Shown here: positions 43,369 to 55,330 of the stretch, one piece after another
Layout of the letters: each line of letters starts with the position of its first letter
Position numbering within the stretch: position 1 is the first letter of the stretch
From: Isoetes taiwanensis
Taxonomy: Eukaryota > Streptophyta > Lycopodiopsida > Isoetales > Isoetaceae
Length of the DNA stretch: 64,000 bases
NCBI GenBank assembly: GCA_021234155.1
Contig: JAJEKV010000002.1
Location: 37,177,107 to 37,241,106 of the forward strand
Direction of reading: 5' to 3'
Program-made: the position numbers and the translations under genes
Notes under the pieces: model-generated
What the model was told of the DNA's origin: nothing
What the model saw: the letters and a program-made list of their open reading frames with translations, nothing else
The model's database searches: none

Positions 43369-44052
43369 GGCATTCCACATTCTAGAAGGGTCAAGTTTCA
43401 TTTTGTCATAAATGGCTCTCAAGGTAGTGTAAAAATTCTGGAGGTTATTGGTGGTCATGGCTTTCATCCTACTAATTTTCATACATTGAGCTGACCGGAT
43501 ACTTACTTCAGGATGTCTTTTCTTGAACCTATGCCACCATTTCTTACCTGGCAGACCATTTTTGAAATAGATAACTTTATTGATAGTCATTTGTGCTACT
43601 CTTTGTCTCATAATCTCTAGAGTAACTCGTCTGCCTTCATCAGCAACATCGAAGGCCCATTTTAGAAGAGTTTTCTCTTCTTCTATAGTCAAGCCTCTAG
43701 GAATAGCACCCTGTTTCTCTCTGGTGACACCATAGAGATGGTTCCTCAAAGTGGTTTGAGGAATACCATAATGCCTAGCAGAAGCCCTAATGCTCATAAG
43801 ACCATCTTCAATTGCAGAAATGGCCTGTTCTAAACGTTCCTTCTTTCACCCACCTCTGACTGCTTTTCTTACTACTTTCTTACCAATACCAGGAGGTAAG
43901 TTTGTTTTGGTCAAGAATTTCGTAGATGGCCTATGATTAAGCAAAGGTTCAGAATGAGCAATAGGATTGGCATCATCTACAGGAGTGGCAACAGTCCTGC
44001 TCCTTCTTAAATTCATAGTGGTGATAGGATAGATGGCAGCGACTGACTTCAA
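43369..44052 (-). pseudogene. pogo/Jerky-type (CENP-B-like) transposase, N-terminal half
   Basis: One reading frame of 228 codons starts at an ATG (44050-44052) and is interrupted by a single TGA at 43846-43848. After it come a psq-type helix-turn-helix (KKERLEQAISAIEDGLMSIR, ARHYGIPQTTLRNHLYG) and a CENP-B HTH (GLTIEEEKTLLKWAFDVADE ... KKWWHRFKKRHPEVSIRSAQ). LQNFYTTLRAIYDKMKLDPS RMWNA follows, which in the family leads straight into DETG, the first catalytic Asp of the DDE domain. The sequence breaks just before that Asp, where the 30-bp repeat word begins. Such proteins cut and paste Tc1/mariner-superfamily DNA transposons. This copy lacks all catalytic residues. Confidence 0.88.
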
Positions 44053-46419
44053 GCTAACTTAGAAGTACAACTTCTAAACTTAATGAAATGGCTGCATGAA
44101 TTGCCTGTGAAATCGTGAAATCTTATGAATAGAATAGAATAGAAATTAAGAAAGAAACTGAATCTGAACTTAATATCAAAATGCAAGCTTACCTAAGATA
44201 TTTGTATCATGATGCTTTTCACCTTCACAAACTAAGTTTGCTAGCTTCCACTGTTACTTTCAAATGCCCTATTAATTGGATAAGAACAAAGTAATCAATT
44301 AAACAACACAAAACACATAACAAGATACAAGGCTAACAACAAGAGAACAGATCTCTTACCTTTATTCTTTCTCACTGCAGTACCAAGAAGTAACATTTCC
44401 AGCAGAAAAAGCAGCCCTAAGAGAAGAATAGAGGCTCTTGCTTTGAGTTGTCATAAGTTCAGACCTCTCTGTGAATAGAAGATGCAATTGTTTGAGTGAA
44501 GGGAAAGAACATATGTGAGCCTGTTCAAAATCAAAACTTGGAAGCAAAAGATGGAAGACTCACGGATTGTGGCTGCAATACCAAGTCGTTGGCATTTTAT
44601 AGTGCACATCCAACTAATCTTAGCAGCCATAAATGCATAAATGGGTAAGGAAATATGAATCAATGGCTCCTTTGCAGCCAGTTCATCGATCCTAGATGCT
44701 TAACAGCTGAGATTTTGTTCCCTTGAAGAGAAAGGCATTGAATCATCCTGCCAAGATCCATCTCCAACTAACCTGAACCTGCATGCAGAAAAGAGAGGGT
44801 TAGATTGCTGCCAAATCAGAGTTCCTGAGCATCAACGGTCTGATTAGAGTTAGGATTAAGCTAGCATTACAAAGGGAGGAGAAAAATGATCTTACTTGTG
44901 CGGGAAATTGGAAAAAAATTAGGCTCTAATAGTTAGAAAGGCATCACCATGTGGGTAGAGCGGGAGTCCGACAAGCAAAATTCCAAATCCAGGATGGTAT
45001 CTGTTAGTGCCATCAATGAAGAAACACTGCACTGTAATAGAGTTTCGTTGCGCCATTTGGATGGTCTGCTGTACCAAAAAGGAGTCCAGGTGGACCTTAT
45101 GTGGCGCACCAAATAAGGGTGCCGCACCATTAATGGCGACCATTAACTGACAATGGAGGCAGACAAAAATACCTCTGAACGAATGTATACAAAATGATGA
45201 AGCTTCATAGAGACAGAAGAGTGCGTTGGTGATCATTTCTCATTAGGGTTTTCATCGAAAACCTGGAAGGGCAGAGTTTTTCATCCCGATGAGAAACTAT
45301 GGCCAGTCTTCTCACCTTGCTTAGCCTACGGGCGGATGATTCATCCTTTTTATCTTGTCTTTATTATTTGTCATCATGCTCTCGAAAATTGTCTAGTTTC
45401 AGAGCATCTATCAAGCTTTTAAAAACTTCTACCAATTTGTACTTTGTGTTTTAAAGAGCTCAATGAGAACACCACTTCACTTTAGATTTTTTGATGAAGC
45501 TTCTAGAAATGACTATCTATAAAGAGAGAAGGTTGTAATACATAGACAAAGTAGGCCAAAGAATTTCGAGATTCAACAATGGAGAACGAATAACTATCTC
45601 CATGACAAAGTCCTTACATGTGCTACATATTTTAGATGAATGATTATCCAGCATATTCATGTGGGGAAAGAAATTGCACATGCATGCCAAATCTTCTTTT
45701 TTTTTAAGTACATCGCACATTAAAATTAAGGATAGTGATCGAGGACGGAACACCAAGTAGCCCATATAAGAATGTCATATGTAATATTCATATGTAAAGC
45801 ACAACTCAATGGAGCTATAAAAATAATGTTTAGCCTAGAGTTCTATTTCTAATAGGACTTGTCTTCTAAAATCTATTTAATTCTATTCTAATGGGCCTAT
45901 GGAAAAGACCATAATGGACCGAACTCCAAAAAGTTATAGCCTCAAAATAAAACGATGCAAGCCTTCCTCGTGAACCCGACTTCAAATTTAGCTAGGCGAA
46001 CGGGCCTTCCAAAAATCACAGCCAGGTCGCATCAAAGTCTGACTGGAGTCTTCCTAGGAAGGTCGCATCCATACAAGCCAGTTTTTTAGATATTGGGGGA
46101 CCGAAATTTCAAGTAGCTCATTAAATAGAGCACAATTTAAGGGTCAAGCGCAAAAACTAGAGCACATTTCAATGGACCTATAAACAAATACATAAGTATA
46201 TTTAACAATTCTTTTTAGTTGGGCTTAACACACTTGCCCTCAAGTTTTATAGCTGAGATCAAACCTCAACTGTTGTATGCAGTGGTTGTTACCCACTTAT
46301 AACACATGAATGATGCATAAGCACCTAGGTTGTTATGCGGAATGACAAATAAGTATGTTTAACAATTCTATCTACCTGGGCTTCTAGGAAACTATAACAT
46401 ACTGTATCTCCGATTCTCT
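44053..46419. other. Intergenic upstream of the PPO locus, no gene recognised
   Basis: A minus-strand frame at 44919-45236 (105 codons, GFGILLVGLPLYPHGDAF) has no known domain and may be part of the transposon or an RNase-H-like remnant. taacaattct...tgggctt occurs at about 46203 and 46366, a short duplication near the PPO remnant. Confidence 0.4.
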
Positions 46420-46575
46420 GGGGAGAAGGCTGTTGGTTTATCTGGACTCACAAACAAGTAAGTTTTAAAGCTTTGCATTTTAGTCCAAAGTGCACGTGAC
46501 CATGATCTCAGAAAAAAAGAAGAAAAAGTGCAGTGTCAAAAGCCACGAGGAAGAAACATATCCGGGCAAAAAAAT
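46420..46575 (+). pseudogene. Decayed copy of the polyphenol oxidase 5' end
   Basis: ctttgcattttagtccaaa (46471) matches the PPO leader gttgcattttgctccaaaa (46984). It is followed at 46502 by an ATG reading MIS, then KKKKKCSVKSHEEE. The real PPO reads MIS... and, 36 residues later, GKRQCSIRSQKEED. Part of the leader is thus deleted and the rest is alignable at DNA level (gtgcagtgtcaaaagccac against gtgcagtatcagaagccaa). The remnant stops after about 25 codons. It is evidence for an earlier tandem PPO copy. Confidence 0.75.
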
Positions 46576-47019
46576 TAGTAAGAAAAAATAGGGTTCACTT
46601 GTAAGATCCAGCATGTTACCATTCTATTATATGCTGAGACAGTAATATAAGCCAAGTAACTGAGTCATGTGCTTTTGGTCAAATTAAATAGGTTTTTCAG
46701 ATTGGGGGACCCAAACAGCAAGTAGCCAAGTAGCCACGATCTCTGTGACGTTTTTGTAGACGATTTAGGTGCCCTGGTCATGCTGATATGGTGCAATCCC
46801 AACGGTTGGTGATTCCATCCCGTAGAATAACCCACGGTGATGATCGTGCCACGACCCATAACCAGGGTAACTTTATTTTCAGGCTAAATAGCCTAAATAG
46901 AAAACCATAAATCGTCTGTATATTTTATGCAGGAAATGCCATAGCCAGAAGGACGTTTGTCTAGCTGGACGGCAGTTTAAAAGAGTTGCATTTTGCTCCA
47001 AAAAGCAGGCGAGGCGACC

Positions 47020-48849
47020 ATGATCTCCCTCTCTATTAATCCCAGCAGCCCAGCCTGCAATTCAGCTCTTGGGTTTTCTTCTACATTTGAATCCAACATC
47101 TTCGCAAGGCCTGTGCGTTTCGGCACTGCAGGGAAGAGGCAGTGCAGTATCAGAAGCCAAAAGGAAGAAGATAACTTTGGGGAATTTCACAGAAGAGATC
47201 TGCTGCTCGGCTCTACAGCAGGATTGCCCTTATGGCTCCTCAATCAGAGAAACGCATTGGGTGCCCCAATTCTGCCACCGGATCTGAGCAAATGCAAGGT
47301 TTCTACTCCAACTAATGAACCTGAGGTAAATTGTTGCCTCAAGACCGACAAGGCATACAAGGATTTCGTGGTTCCTCGCCCTTCGAAGCTGCGCTCCCGC
47401 CCAGCAGCCCATCTGGTTGATCAGGCCTATATCGACAAGCATGTCAAAGCATATGAGCTTCTTAATAACTTGCCTGATGATGATAATCGAAAATTCCTCA
47501 ACCAGGCTTATGTTCATTGCATCATGTGTGACCATGTCCTTGTCCAACCAGACACAGATCTGGCCTTTGATATCCATTTCAGTTGGATTTTCCTTGCCTG
47601 GCATCGTTGGTACCTCTATTTCCATGAACGAATTCTTCAGAATTTGCTCAAAGACCCCACTTTCTCCCTTCCATACTGGAATTGGGATAACCAGAATATC
47701 ACTACCCCTCTTCCTAATTCCATGCCTGCTCTTTATACCCAATATTCAGTCATGAATGATTCTCTGCGCAATACTCTGCATTTGCCTCCCGCCATTGCCA
47801 ATCTGTCTTGGACTCCCGGATCTGCAGAAGGCCAAGATGATCTTGATAAGCTCAGAGCTGATAATAATGCTATCTTGTATCAGACAATGGTGAGTGGATC
47901 TAAGACAGCAACTCTGTTTCATGGAGGTGCATACAGATATGGTGATGCAGCCTCCAATTACAAGGGATCTACCAACATTGGTGGCGTTCTTGAGACTTCA
48001 ATTCATGGTTATGTCCATGTTTGGTGTGGAGCAGATAGTTCTGTCATGTATAATAACGAAGATATGGGTGCTCTGTATTCTGCAGCAAGGGATCCCATCT
48101 TTTATGCCCACCATGGCAATATTGACCGGCTTTGGACCATTTGGCGAAGCTTAGGCAGAAAGGATTTTACTGACAAAGATTGGCTGGATGCTTCGTTTGT
48201 GTTTTTTGATGAATTTGGTGACCCTGTGAAGGTTTTTATCAGGGATGCTTTGACAACACAGGCTTTGGGGTATAAGTATCAAAAAATGCCCACTGATTGG
48301 CTCACTGCCAGGGCCACTGAATCTGGTGCTTCAACTACTACCAAATCTAAACTCAAGGCTGTGAAAGTACCAGAATTTGGGACCAAATCAGCAGGCAAGT
48401 CTCAAGAATTAACAGATCCATTTAGCTCCAGCATCAAACTGCCTCAGAAGAAAACCAAGGTCTCATTAGGACCAGCAAGTAACAGTGAGAAGTCAGCTAT
48501 GGCAGCCGAAGCTGTTGCAGAGAATGATGGAGGAGAAACAGTTCTGCTCATCCAGGATATTGAATTGCCCATGAACAAATTTGTTGCTTTTGATGTTTAT
48601 ATTAATCTGCCAGATGCTGATGTGAATACCAGGAAGAACATCAAAGAATATGCAGGAAGTTTTGTGCGATTGCCTCACATGAGCGCTGGATCTGAGACTA
48701 TGACGCACACTGTGAATGTTAGACTTGGCATTGGTGAGACTTTGGAAGATTTGGGCATAAAAAGTGGAGATAGCTTTGTCGTGACTTTGGTGCCTAGAGG
48801 TGGAGGTTCTTCGATTGTCATAAAGGGATTTGATGTTGAATTTGAGTAG
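47020..48849 (+). CDS. PPO: Polyphenol oxidase (catechol oxidase/tyrosinase), chloroplast thylakoid lumen
   Basis: A type-3 copper enzyme that oxidises o-diphenols (and in some members monophenols) to o-quinones; plant PPOs lie in the thylakoid lumen. 609 aa, one exon, normal length. Residues 1-55 are a Ser-rich stroma-targeting region. HRRD (57-60) with the following hydrophobic stretch is a Tat signal ending near NALGA (about 79-82). The tyrosinase domain has CuA ligands H166 (VHC, beside the thioether Cys region CIMC), H186 and H195 (WHRWYLYFHE). CuB has H329, H333 and H364 in FYAHHGNIDRLW, with the likely waterkeeper Glu at E325. The DWL domain starts at about 387 (KDWLDASFVFFDE), a Lys/Ser-rich linker follows at about 432-500, and the KFDV domain runs from about 507 to the end (FVAFDVYINLPD, EYAGSFV, GFDVEFE). 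ATG 47020 is chosen over upstream codons because none is an ATG in frame. The usual KFDVY is AFDVY here. It appears functional. Confidence 0.96.
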   Translation: MISLSINPSSPACNSALGFSSTFESNIFARPVRFGTAGKRQCSIRSQKEEDNFGEFHRRDLLLGSTAGLPLWLLNQRNALGAPILPPDLSKCKVSTPTNEPEVNCCLKTDKAYKDFVVPRPSKLRSRPAAHLVDQAYIDKHVKAYELLNNLPDDDNRKFLNQAYVHCIMCDHVLVQPDTDLAFDIHFSWIFLAWHRWYLYFHERILQNLLKDPTFSLPYWNWDNQNITTPLPNSMPALYTQYSVMNDSLRNTLHLPPAIANLSWTPGSAEGQDDLDKLRADNNAILYQTMVSGSKTATLFHGGAYRYGDAASNYKGSTNIGGVLETSIHGYVHVWCGADSSVMYNNEDMGALYSAARDPIFYAHHGNIDRLWTIWRSLGRKDFTDKDWLDASFVFFDEFGDPVKVFIRDALTTQALGYKYQKMPTDWLTARATESGASTTTKSKLKAVKVPEFGTKSAGKSQELTDPFSSSIKLPQKKTKVSLGPASNSEKSAMAAEAVAENDGGETVLLIQDIELPMNKFVAFDVYINLPDADVNTRKNIKEYAGSFVRLPHMSAGSETMTHTVNVRLGIGETLEDLGIKSGDSFVVTLVPRGGGSSIVIKGFDVEFE

Positions 48850-48874
48850 TTTGGGCTCAAATCTATATAACCTA

Positions 48875-48880
48875 AATAAA
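48875..48880 (+). terminator. Poly(A) signal of PPO
   Basis: AATAAA 26 bp after the PPO stop codon; another AATAAA lies near 49027. Either could direct polyadenylation. Confidence 0.5.
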
Positions 48881-50206
48881 AACTTGTGTGCGTCTTAATA
48901 CTATATTTTACTACTAGTAATGGTGCCCAACATTGATGGGCAGTAATAATCCAATTTTGATTATTACTTTTGTAACTTTTATTTTGGCTGCAACTTTTGT
49001 GACTTTCCATAGGTTTAACATTGTTTAATAAAAACCTAGCTCCTTCATGTTAGAAGTGTCGCATAGCTATCGCTGAGAGTGAGTAGAACAACAGGGTACT
49101 TGTTCGTAGCAATTTTGAGTGGGAGTAGTGAATTCATGAAGTAGATGTTTGGTACGTAAGGAAATAATTTTCCCATTTGCTAGCAAATTATGCCATAAGG
49201 TTCCTATTGTAGTATAGTGGGATCATAGTATAGATAAGGAGGAATTATATGTCGGGCTATAGGGAACTTGTGTTTATATGAGGAACCATGAAGCATTACT
49301 TTAAATACAATAATTATGCAAAATGAACTTGCATAGTTACATTAGCTTTGGAATATTATTTGATTTGGGTTTCAAAGGTGGTGATCGGACTGGGGCCTCA
49401 ACAATCATAATTTATTGTAGATGATATAAACCAAAGTTGTAAACAATATGTGCGATCGTCTTTGTTGTCTAAAATTTCTAACAGTTCTGTGTAAGTCTTT
49501 GCTATGTGTCTTTCATTCTTGACTTGTCCCTTGGTTTTTAAAAAAATGCTCGATTTCATTAACTTAACATGTTAATAATACCTTGATCTATCGAATTTGA
49601 GTTGAGGTTTAAGTCAGAGTTGTAAATGATAATGTAAGAATGGCCGTGTAAATCTTTATGTCATTGCTATATAAGAATGACACTTACATCGAGTTACATG
49701 GATCTAGGGAGGAGGAATCCTGAGATCACATGGTCGTCTTGTGTATGCTAGCTCTCAGCTCGGTGAGGAGTTACAGATTCGTCTGAACTCATAGGTTGGG
49801 TGGCGAGTTAATCACCGTTTCTGTTGTCCTTGTGGTTGTGGCCATATTTCTTTTATGGTCGTGTGTGGACTTAACTTGATCCAACTTGCCAATGTTAAGC
49901 AGCCAAGAAATGGCATTCACAGCTGCAATTTTTTTTCTGTGGTTGCCTTGTTGTGTGTTTTTTATTTTTTGAAAAAGACCTGCCAATGTTAAGTAGCCAA
50001 GAAATGGCATTCACAGCTGCAAATTTTTATGTGGATCCAATCAAGTGATGCGTATGTAGAATGAAAATTAGAGTAGCTTGGTGCACCATTATAAACAAAA
50101 GAGTGTATCACTTGAAAAAATGTGAAGCAAGCTGTGCACCTCAATAGCAATTGGTTGGGTGTTGAAATGTGGCTTACCATTGTGTTGCACAGCATCTAAT
50201 ACAGCA
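48881..50206. other. Intergenic, no gene; one direct repeat
   Basis: tgccaatgttaag(c/t)agccaagaaatggcattcacagctgcaa, described here by its parts, occurs at about 49887 and 49981 (period about 95, about 45 bp long). Nothing else is recognised. Confidence 0.5.
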
Positions 50207-51665
50207 AATAGTATAAATGGCCTTTGTATTCCTTTGTTTGGTGTTTCGCTTCTCCCTGCTCTATTTTTTCAAGAAGGCAAACGTATTCCCTCAGAGAAAT
50301 ATTAACTTCTTCAAGGTAGGTCGTATTCTCATGAGAATCTTGAGGCTGAGAAGAAAGAATGCAAAAACATTTACCGTAAATTATGGAACTCCATTATGTG
50401 TGAAAAAAAAGCTGGAAGTACCTTTATAGTACATAATTTTGAGGCATGTGCGCAATATCCTAAAGCAAAAATAGCTTTGCCAAAATGGACCAACTAAAGC
50501 TTCCATTAAATTGAAGCTGACTTTAATTCAACAATTATTTACGTACAATTTAAATTGCATCAGAAATATTAGTTGTTGAAAATCAAACAGCGATACCCAA
50601 TGGCCTTATAACTGGTCTACTGTAATAGATAACAATTAAGAGCAATTTCTAGTTAAAAGCAATTTGCAGCAATGAAAAGGCAACAAAGTACTTACTGAGA
50701 CACCTCGGCTAAGGAAGTCTGACTCTCGCTGGTTTGCTCTGTTCAAAAACATGGTTTTTACATATCAATCTCAGCCATGGATTTAAAGCATAAAAAGTTT
50801 CAGACAAATCCAATAAGAACAGGCTCACTGTTGTGTTTCCATGATAAGTTAAAACCCAGGAGATCATGGCACTTTGACAAAGTTTGTGACTACTTCTCGC
50901 ACTAACTTTCCCTTGAAATGAGGTAAACATTCCATAATTTTTCCAGACATCTGCCCTTTCAGCACAACCAACCTTTTTGTATTATCTATAAATAAGGACG
51001 CTTTTCATCTATTTTCGATTCTGCAGTAAATATTATAAATGGCCTTTGTATTCATTTGTTTGGTGTTGCGCTTCTCCCCGCTCTGTTTTTTCAAAGAGGA
51101 AAATGTAATCGCTCAGAGAAATATTAACTTCTTCATGGTAGCTCATATTCTCATGAGAACAAAAGCGTTTACTGTAAATTATGGAACTCCATTATGTGCA
51201 AAATAAAAGCTGGGGTACCTTTACAGTACATATTTTGAGGCACATGCACAACATCCTAAAGCAAAAATAGGTTTGCCAAAATGGACCAACTAAAGCTTCC
51301 ACTAATTAGTTCAGCAATTATTTACGTACAATTTAAATCCTATATTATAAAATTATAGTGCACAATTTAAAATTATAAAAATTGCATCAGAAACGTTAGT
51401 TGTTGAAAACCAAAAAGCGATACCCAATGGCCTTATAACTGGTCTACTGTAATAGATGACAACGATTAAGAGAAATTTCTAATGAAGAGCAATTTGCAGC
51501 AATGAAGAGGCAACAAAGTACTTACTTAGACATCTCGGCTATGGGAGTCTGAGGACACTATCATCTCTCGTTGGTTTGCTCTGTTCACAAACATGCTTTT
51601 TACATATCAATCTCAGCCTTGGATTTAAAGCATAAAAAGTTTCAAACAAATCCAATGAAACAAAA
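50207..51665. repeat. About 830-bp segmental tandem duplication
   Basis: Copy 1 (about 50207-50815) and copy 2 (about 51031-51660) align throughout. Shared phrases are tataaatggcctttgtattc (50211, 51035), cagagaaatattaacttctt, atcctaaagcaaaaatag, caatggccttataactggtc and gcataaaaagtttca. Both copies are non-coding. Copy 2 carries a short extra insert at 51338-51380 flanked by acaatttaaa on each side. Confidence 0.88.
51336..51360 (+). repeat. 25-bp sequence with exact inverted partner at 52398-52422
   Basis: aatcctatattataaaatta plus tagtg. The same 25 bases occur in reverse complement 1.04 kb away. In copy 2 of the segmental duplication it is absent from copy 1 and flanked by acaatttaaa on both sides, which suggests a filler or tiny insertion. 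Confidence 0.7.
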
Positions 51666-52164
51666 GGGTTTCATTCATATAGTTGGCTGCATAATCTATA
51701 AGAATTAAAGTCATGATCCATAAGAATTTGGAAGGTGAGCCAAAATACCTTTTGGGGATAATACTTGAGGCAGCTCAAGTTGCTACGTTTTCCAACTTTC
51801 ATCCAGATGCTAAGGAGCTGCAAAAATCATAAGCACAACTTCTTTTAGAATATATGTCTTCAGCGTGATAAATGTGTAGCGTTTAAAGAATTTTGGATGC
51901 ATTTTCAAGATGGCTGCAATGGCTACCATCGAATTCATAAAGAACGGAATGAGAATGAAGTTCTTACAGGTATTGTTAGCTCATGCAAATGATTTTTACT
52001 TTCAAAGGGCATAAGGCATTCATAGTTTAAGCATACAGTCTGGAAAGCTGGGCAACATCATTCTCTGAGCTGAGAAATCGCCTCTCCAAGGAGCAATTTC
52101 AGTGGAGTTCCAGCAACCATGGCAAAGATCTGTCACCGTGTGAATCGGAGGTGTAAGTCTATTA

Positions 52165-52305
52165 ACCGGAATTGATGGAAAGAAGCTCGATGCCATGGCT
52201 GCGGCAAGTCATGCTTGTGGAAAACACGATAGGAAAACCGGAATTGATGGAAAGAAGCTCGATGCCATGGCTGCGGCAAGGCATGGAAAACACGATAGGG
52301 AAAAA
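52165..52305. repeat. 72-bp tandem duplication
   Basis: accggaattgatggaaagaa occurs at 52165 and 52237, continuing through ctcgatgccatggctgcggc. The second unit has a short internal deletion. A minus-strand frame across it (LPQPWHRASFHQF repeated) is a consequence of the duplication. Confidence 0.85.
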
Positions 52306-52397
52306 GATTATTAGGGTTAGAAATCACACAAACCGTCTGATCTAAGCCATAGCAAATCTCAGCCGTCCGATTTAGGGCGACACACAAAACAGACATA

Positions 52398-52422
52398 CAC
52401 TATAATTTTATAATATAGGATT
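52398..52422 (-). repeat. Inverted partner of 51336-51360
   Basis: Exact 25-bp reverse complement of the insert at 51336. Confidence 0.7.
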
Positions 52423-53049
52423 CACTTCGATTTTTAGGACTAAAAAATGATTAACATATAAAAGCTTCAGAATAGATGAAGCTTTCCTTTTGTTTCGTCG
52501 GGCTTCATTAATATTTATATATAGTGCTCTACTTATCGAATTAAAGTGACTTGCAATTATTATCTTATACAATATATATCACTAATATATATACACGTAT
52601 TAGATGTGTGTTTTGTCATCCCATGGGCATGTTCATAGAGATTCATCACAGCCATCCAATCACAAAATGGAAGGCCAGGATAATGCCACCTCACTAGGGT
52701 GCATGGATGGCCATGATGGGCATACATAGACATGCATGGGGGCATGCACCACATCCCCGGACCGTTGGATCGAAATGGGAGAAAAAATCTTAGCCCTTGA
52801 TTTTTTGTGAGGAAGGTGCAAGGAAGGTGCTAAAAAGTGAATTTGGTGTAGCAGATCTTAACCGTTAGATCAAAAGGTGAGGATAAATCCTAGCCATTAA
52901 CTTTTTAATATTAAATTGGGTTTTTTTTTTAAAGGAGGTGAGGTGGCACCCTCATTAATAAAAAGGAAGTGAGGTGGCAAAGCATTTATGAATGGACTTT
53001 CTAGGAAGTTTCCTTTTGTTTGATCACCTTCAAGGGCATGTAGCTTGCA
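52423..53049. other. Intergenic, no gene recognised
   Basis: AT-rich first half; near 52922-52975 aaaggaggtgaggtggca is repeated as aaaggaagtgaggtggca. Confidence 0.45.
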
Positions 53050-55330
53050 GTAGAGGGGTCGGTTGAAGGTGGGACCTATGCCATTGGATTTCTCTCGTTG
53101 AGAGCTTTCCAATGAGTCTGAGTGTGATTGCAAGGTGCAAGATAAGGATCAAGCAAGGAAGCCACAATGCGGTCTTGATCAAAACTCATATCACCCCAAG
53201 GATCAACGCACTCAGGATAGGAAGACAATGGTAAACCAGCTGCGGGCGCTTGAACGTGATAAGTATTTTGGAGATCCTCCGAATCACTATCCGAGAGTGA
53301 GGGTTCAGCGTGTTCATCAAAAATAAGTTTCCCAGTTTCGAGGTCCATCATGGCATTCAGTATTCCATCGGTGATTCATTAGCCCAGTAATGAATGATTT
53401 TGGCTTGGCTTAGAAAAGATCGTCCAACCAACATTTCATAATCACCGGGATCTTCGCCGGCTTTCCAAACACCAAATTCCAAGGGAAATTTGAGATCCCC
53501 AATACTGATATGAAGAATAGGGGTGATGCCTTGAGGTCACGTGATGTGGCTGTTAGCAAGCTTGATGTCATATGGAGCGCGATAGAGTTGAGTTATGCCC
53601 AATTGTCTCCGAAGTGTATCTGTGATGAGGTTGACATCACCAAATCCATCAATCTGCACATGATTAATTTGGTGATTCCCAACAGTAGAGTGAACCGTGG
53701 ATGTGGAAGTGGCGGCCGCGCCAACAAGAACTATCGGCAGTGGTAACTGTTCCTTGAATGCAAGACATAGCTTGAGTATAGTGGAGAGATTGGGTAGAAT
53801 CTTGATTTTGGTAAGCTCTTCTTGAAGTTCCAAGGGAACATGAGCAAAAGGATCAACAAGATCCAATGGTGCGGGTGCATGAGGCATCGATGCAGAAACT
53901 TCCTTTCGGAGTTCCACTTCAGCAGCAATGTTGGGATATGGCTGAGTGCGTAAGGGGGTCTTAGATGTCGAAGGCGCATCCTGACGCTGTTGAGCACGTA
54001 TAGTGGCGTGAACGTTAGCAAGCGTGTATCCTTCGACAGCTTGCATAAGCTTGAGTATAATTTGGCGAACTTTTGGCATGACTTGAGGCATGAGCTTGTC
54101 AAGATCTGGGTCAAATTGGACCGTCTTAGGTTCTTCATGAGGAATAGTGTCGACAGTAAAAGCAGGGTCTTGAGGTGTGATAGTCAAAGGGCGTGTGCCT
54201 AGGTGCTGGCGTGAGGCGAGACTGACCCAATTGGATTGTTGAACCGGGGGATTTAAGGCTTGATAGATTTCTTCTTGAGCCTGCTGATATATGGGTGCAG
54301 ATGTAGATGCCCGTTGTCTCTGTTGTTGAGGGGCACGAGGTGGTTTCTTCAGTACAGGCCGAGGGCCCTATTTTCCATTGGCGACCCACAATTGATAGGC
54401 AGTGAATCAGACTGAGGCAGTTTGATTCGTTCCTGGAAGTTGTACTTGGACCTGAGGAAGTTGTGAGCACGCTGTAGTGATGTGACCCCATTCTTGACAG
54501 TGATAGCATTGAGCTTTGAATGGATCAAAAGGATTTCCTGAGTTTTGACCACGAGATTGTGGGTATTGCTGTTGCTGTGGATATTGCTGAGGCTGAGAAT
54601 ACTGCTGAGGCATGGTTTGAACTTAGAAGACTATTGTTTGCCGAAAAGGTGTCGGATGAGCATGGGTGCATTCTTTAGTGGCGTGATTGCATATGTTGCA
54701 GCATTTGCGGTAAGGAGGACCATTAGTGGAATTGCATTCATTGGCCAGATGGCCTTGATATTCGCAAATACGACACCATATTTAACTGCGTTGGGTGGAG
54801 CAGACTGATGAGGTTGAACTATGTTCTGGGGCATTATGACAGGAGGGATGAAAGGAAGATCTGTGAGGGGAACACCACGGGAAAACACATTTATAGAATG
54901 GTTGACCAACTCGATAGCTTGATCCAATGTCTTGGGACGCAAATACTCGGTCATAAGATGAATAGCTGGAGGAAGGCCCTACAGAAACCAAACTAGGATT
55001 TGGCTCTGCGTAGGGTATTCTTGTACCTTGCTAACCAGAGTATGGAGACGATCTGCAAAATCATGGGCAGACTCCGTGGGTTGTTGCTGAAGGTCATTGA
55101 GTTGCTTAAGAAGCTGTTGATCAACATCTGTGGTATCATAGTGTGAAAGGAAGGAAGTCTTCATCTCTTGCCAGTTCTGTTTCCAATGACTTTTATTTGC
55201 CATAAGCCACTGATGAGAATGCCACGCAGCGTGGTGAAAAAATATGAAACTTGAGTTGTGGCTGAGAGTGACCATTCAGAATAGCCAGAGCTTCAAATTC
55301 CTCCATATAACCATCATCCAATTAAATTGG
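53050..55330 (-). mobile_element. LTR-retroelement gag-protease fragment
   Basis: Reading the minus strand from 55275: gag (HWKQNWQEMKTSFLSHY, DVDQQLLKQLNDLQQQPTES, AHDFADRLHTLVSKVQEYP), then MTEYLRPKTLDQAIELVNHS. Then come zinc knuckles CRICEYQGHLANEC (C-x2-C-x4-H-x4-C), a shortened CNICNHATKEC, and, after a Gln/Pro/Tyr-rich stretch, CYHCQEWGHITTAC. A long linker (54187-53560) leads to a protease-like VQIDGFGDVNLITDTLRRQL, where the usual D-[ST]-G is DGF, then FLSQAKIIHYW. The coding frame changes several times. RT, RNase H and integrase are absent downstream (below 53050), and no LTR was found. It is probably a truncated Ty3/gypsy relative. Confidence 0.82.

Noticed and set aside
47230-47742. 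170-codon minus-strand frame across PPO
   Set aside because: Shadow of the strongly supported PPO coding sequence.
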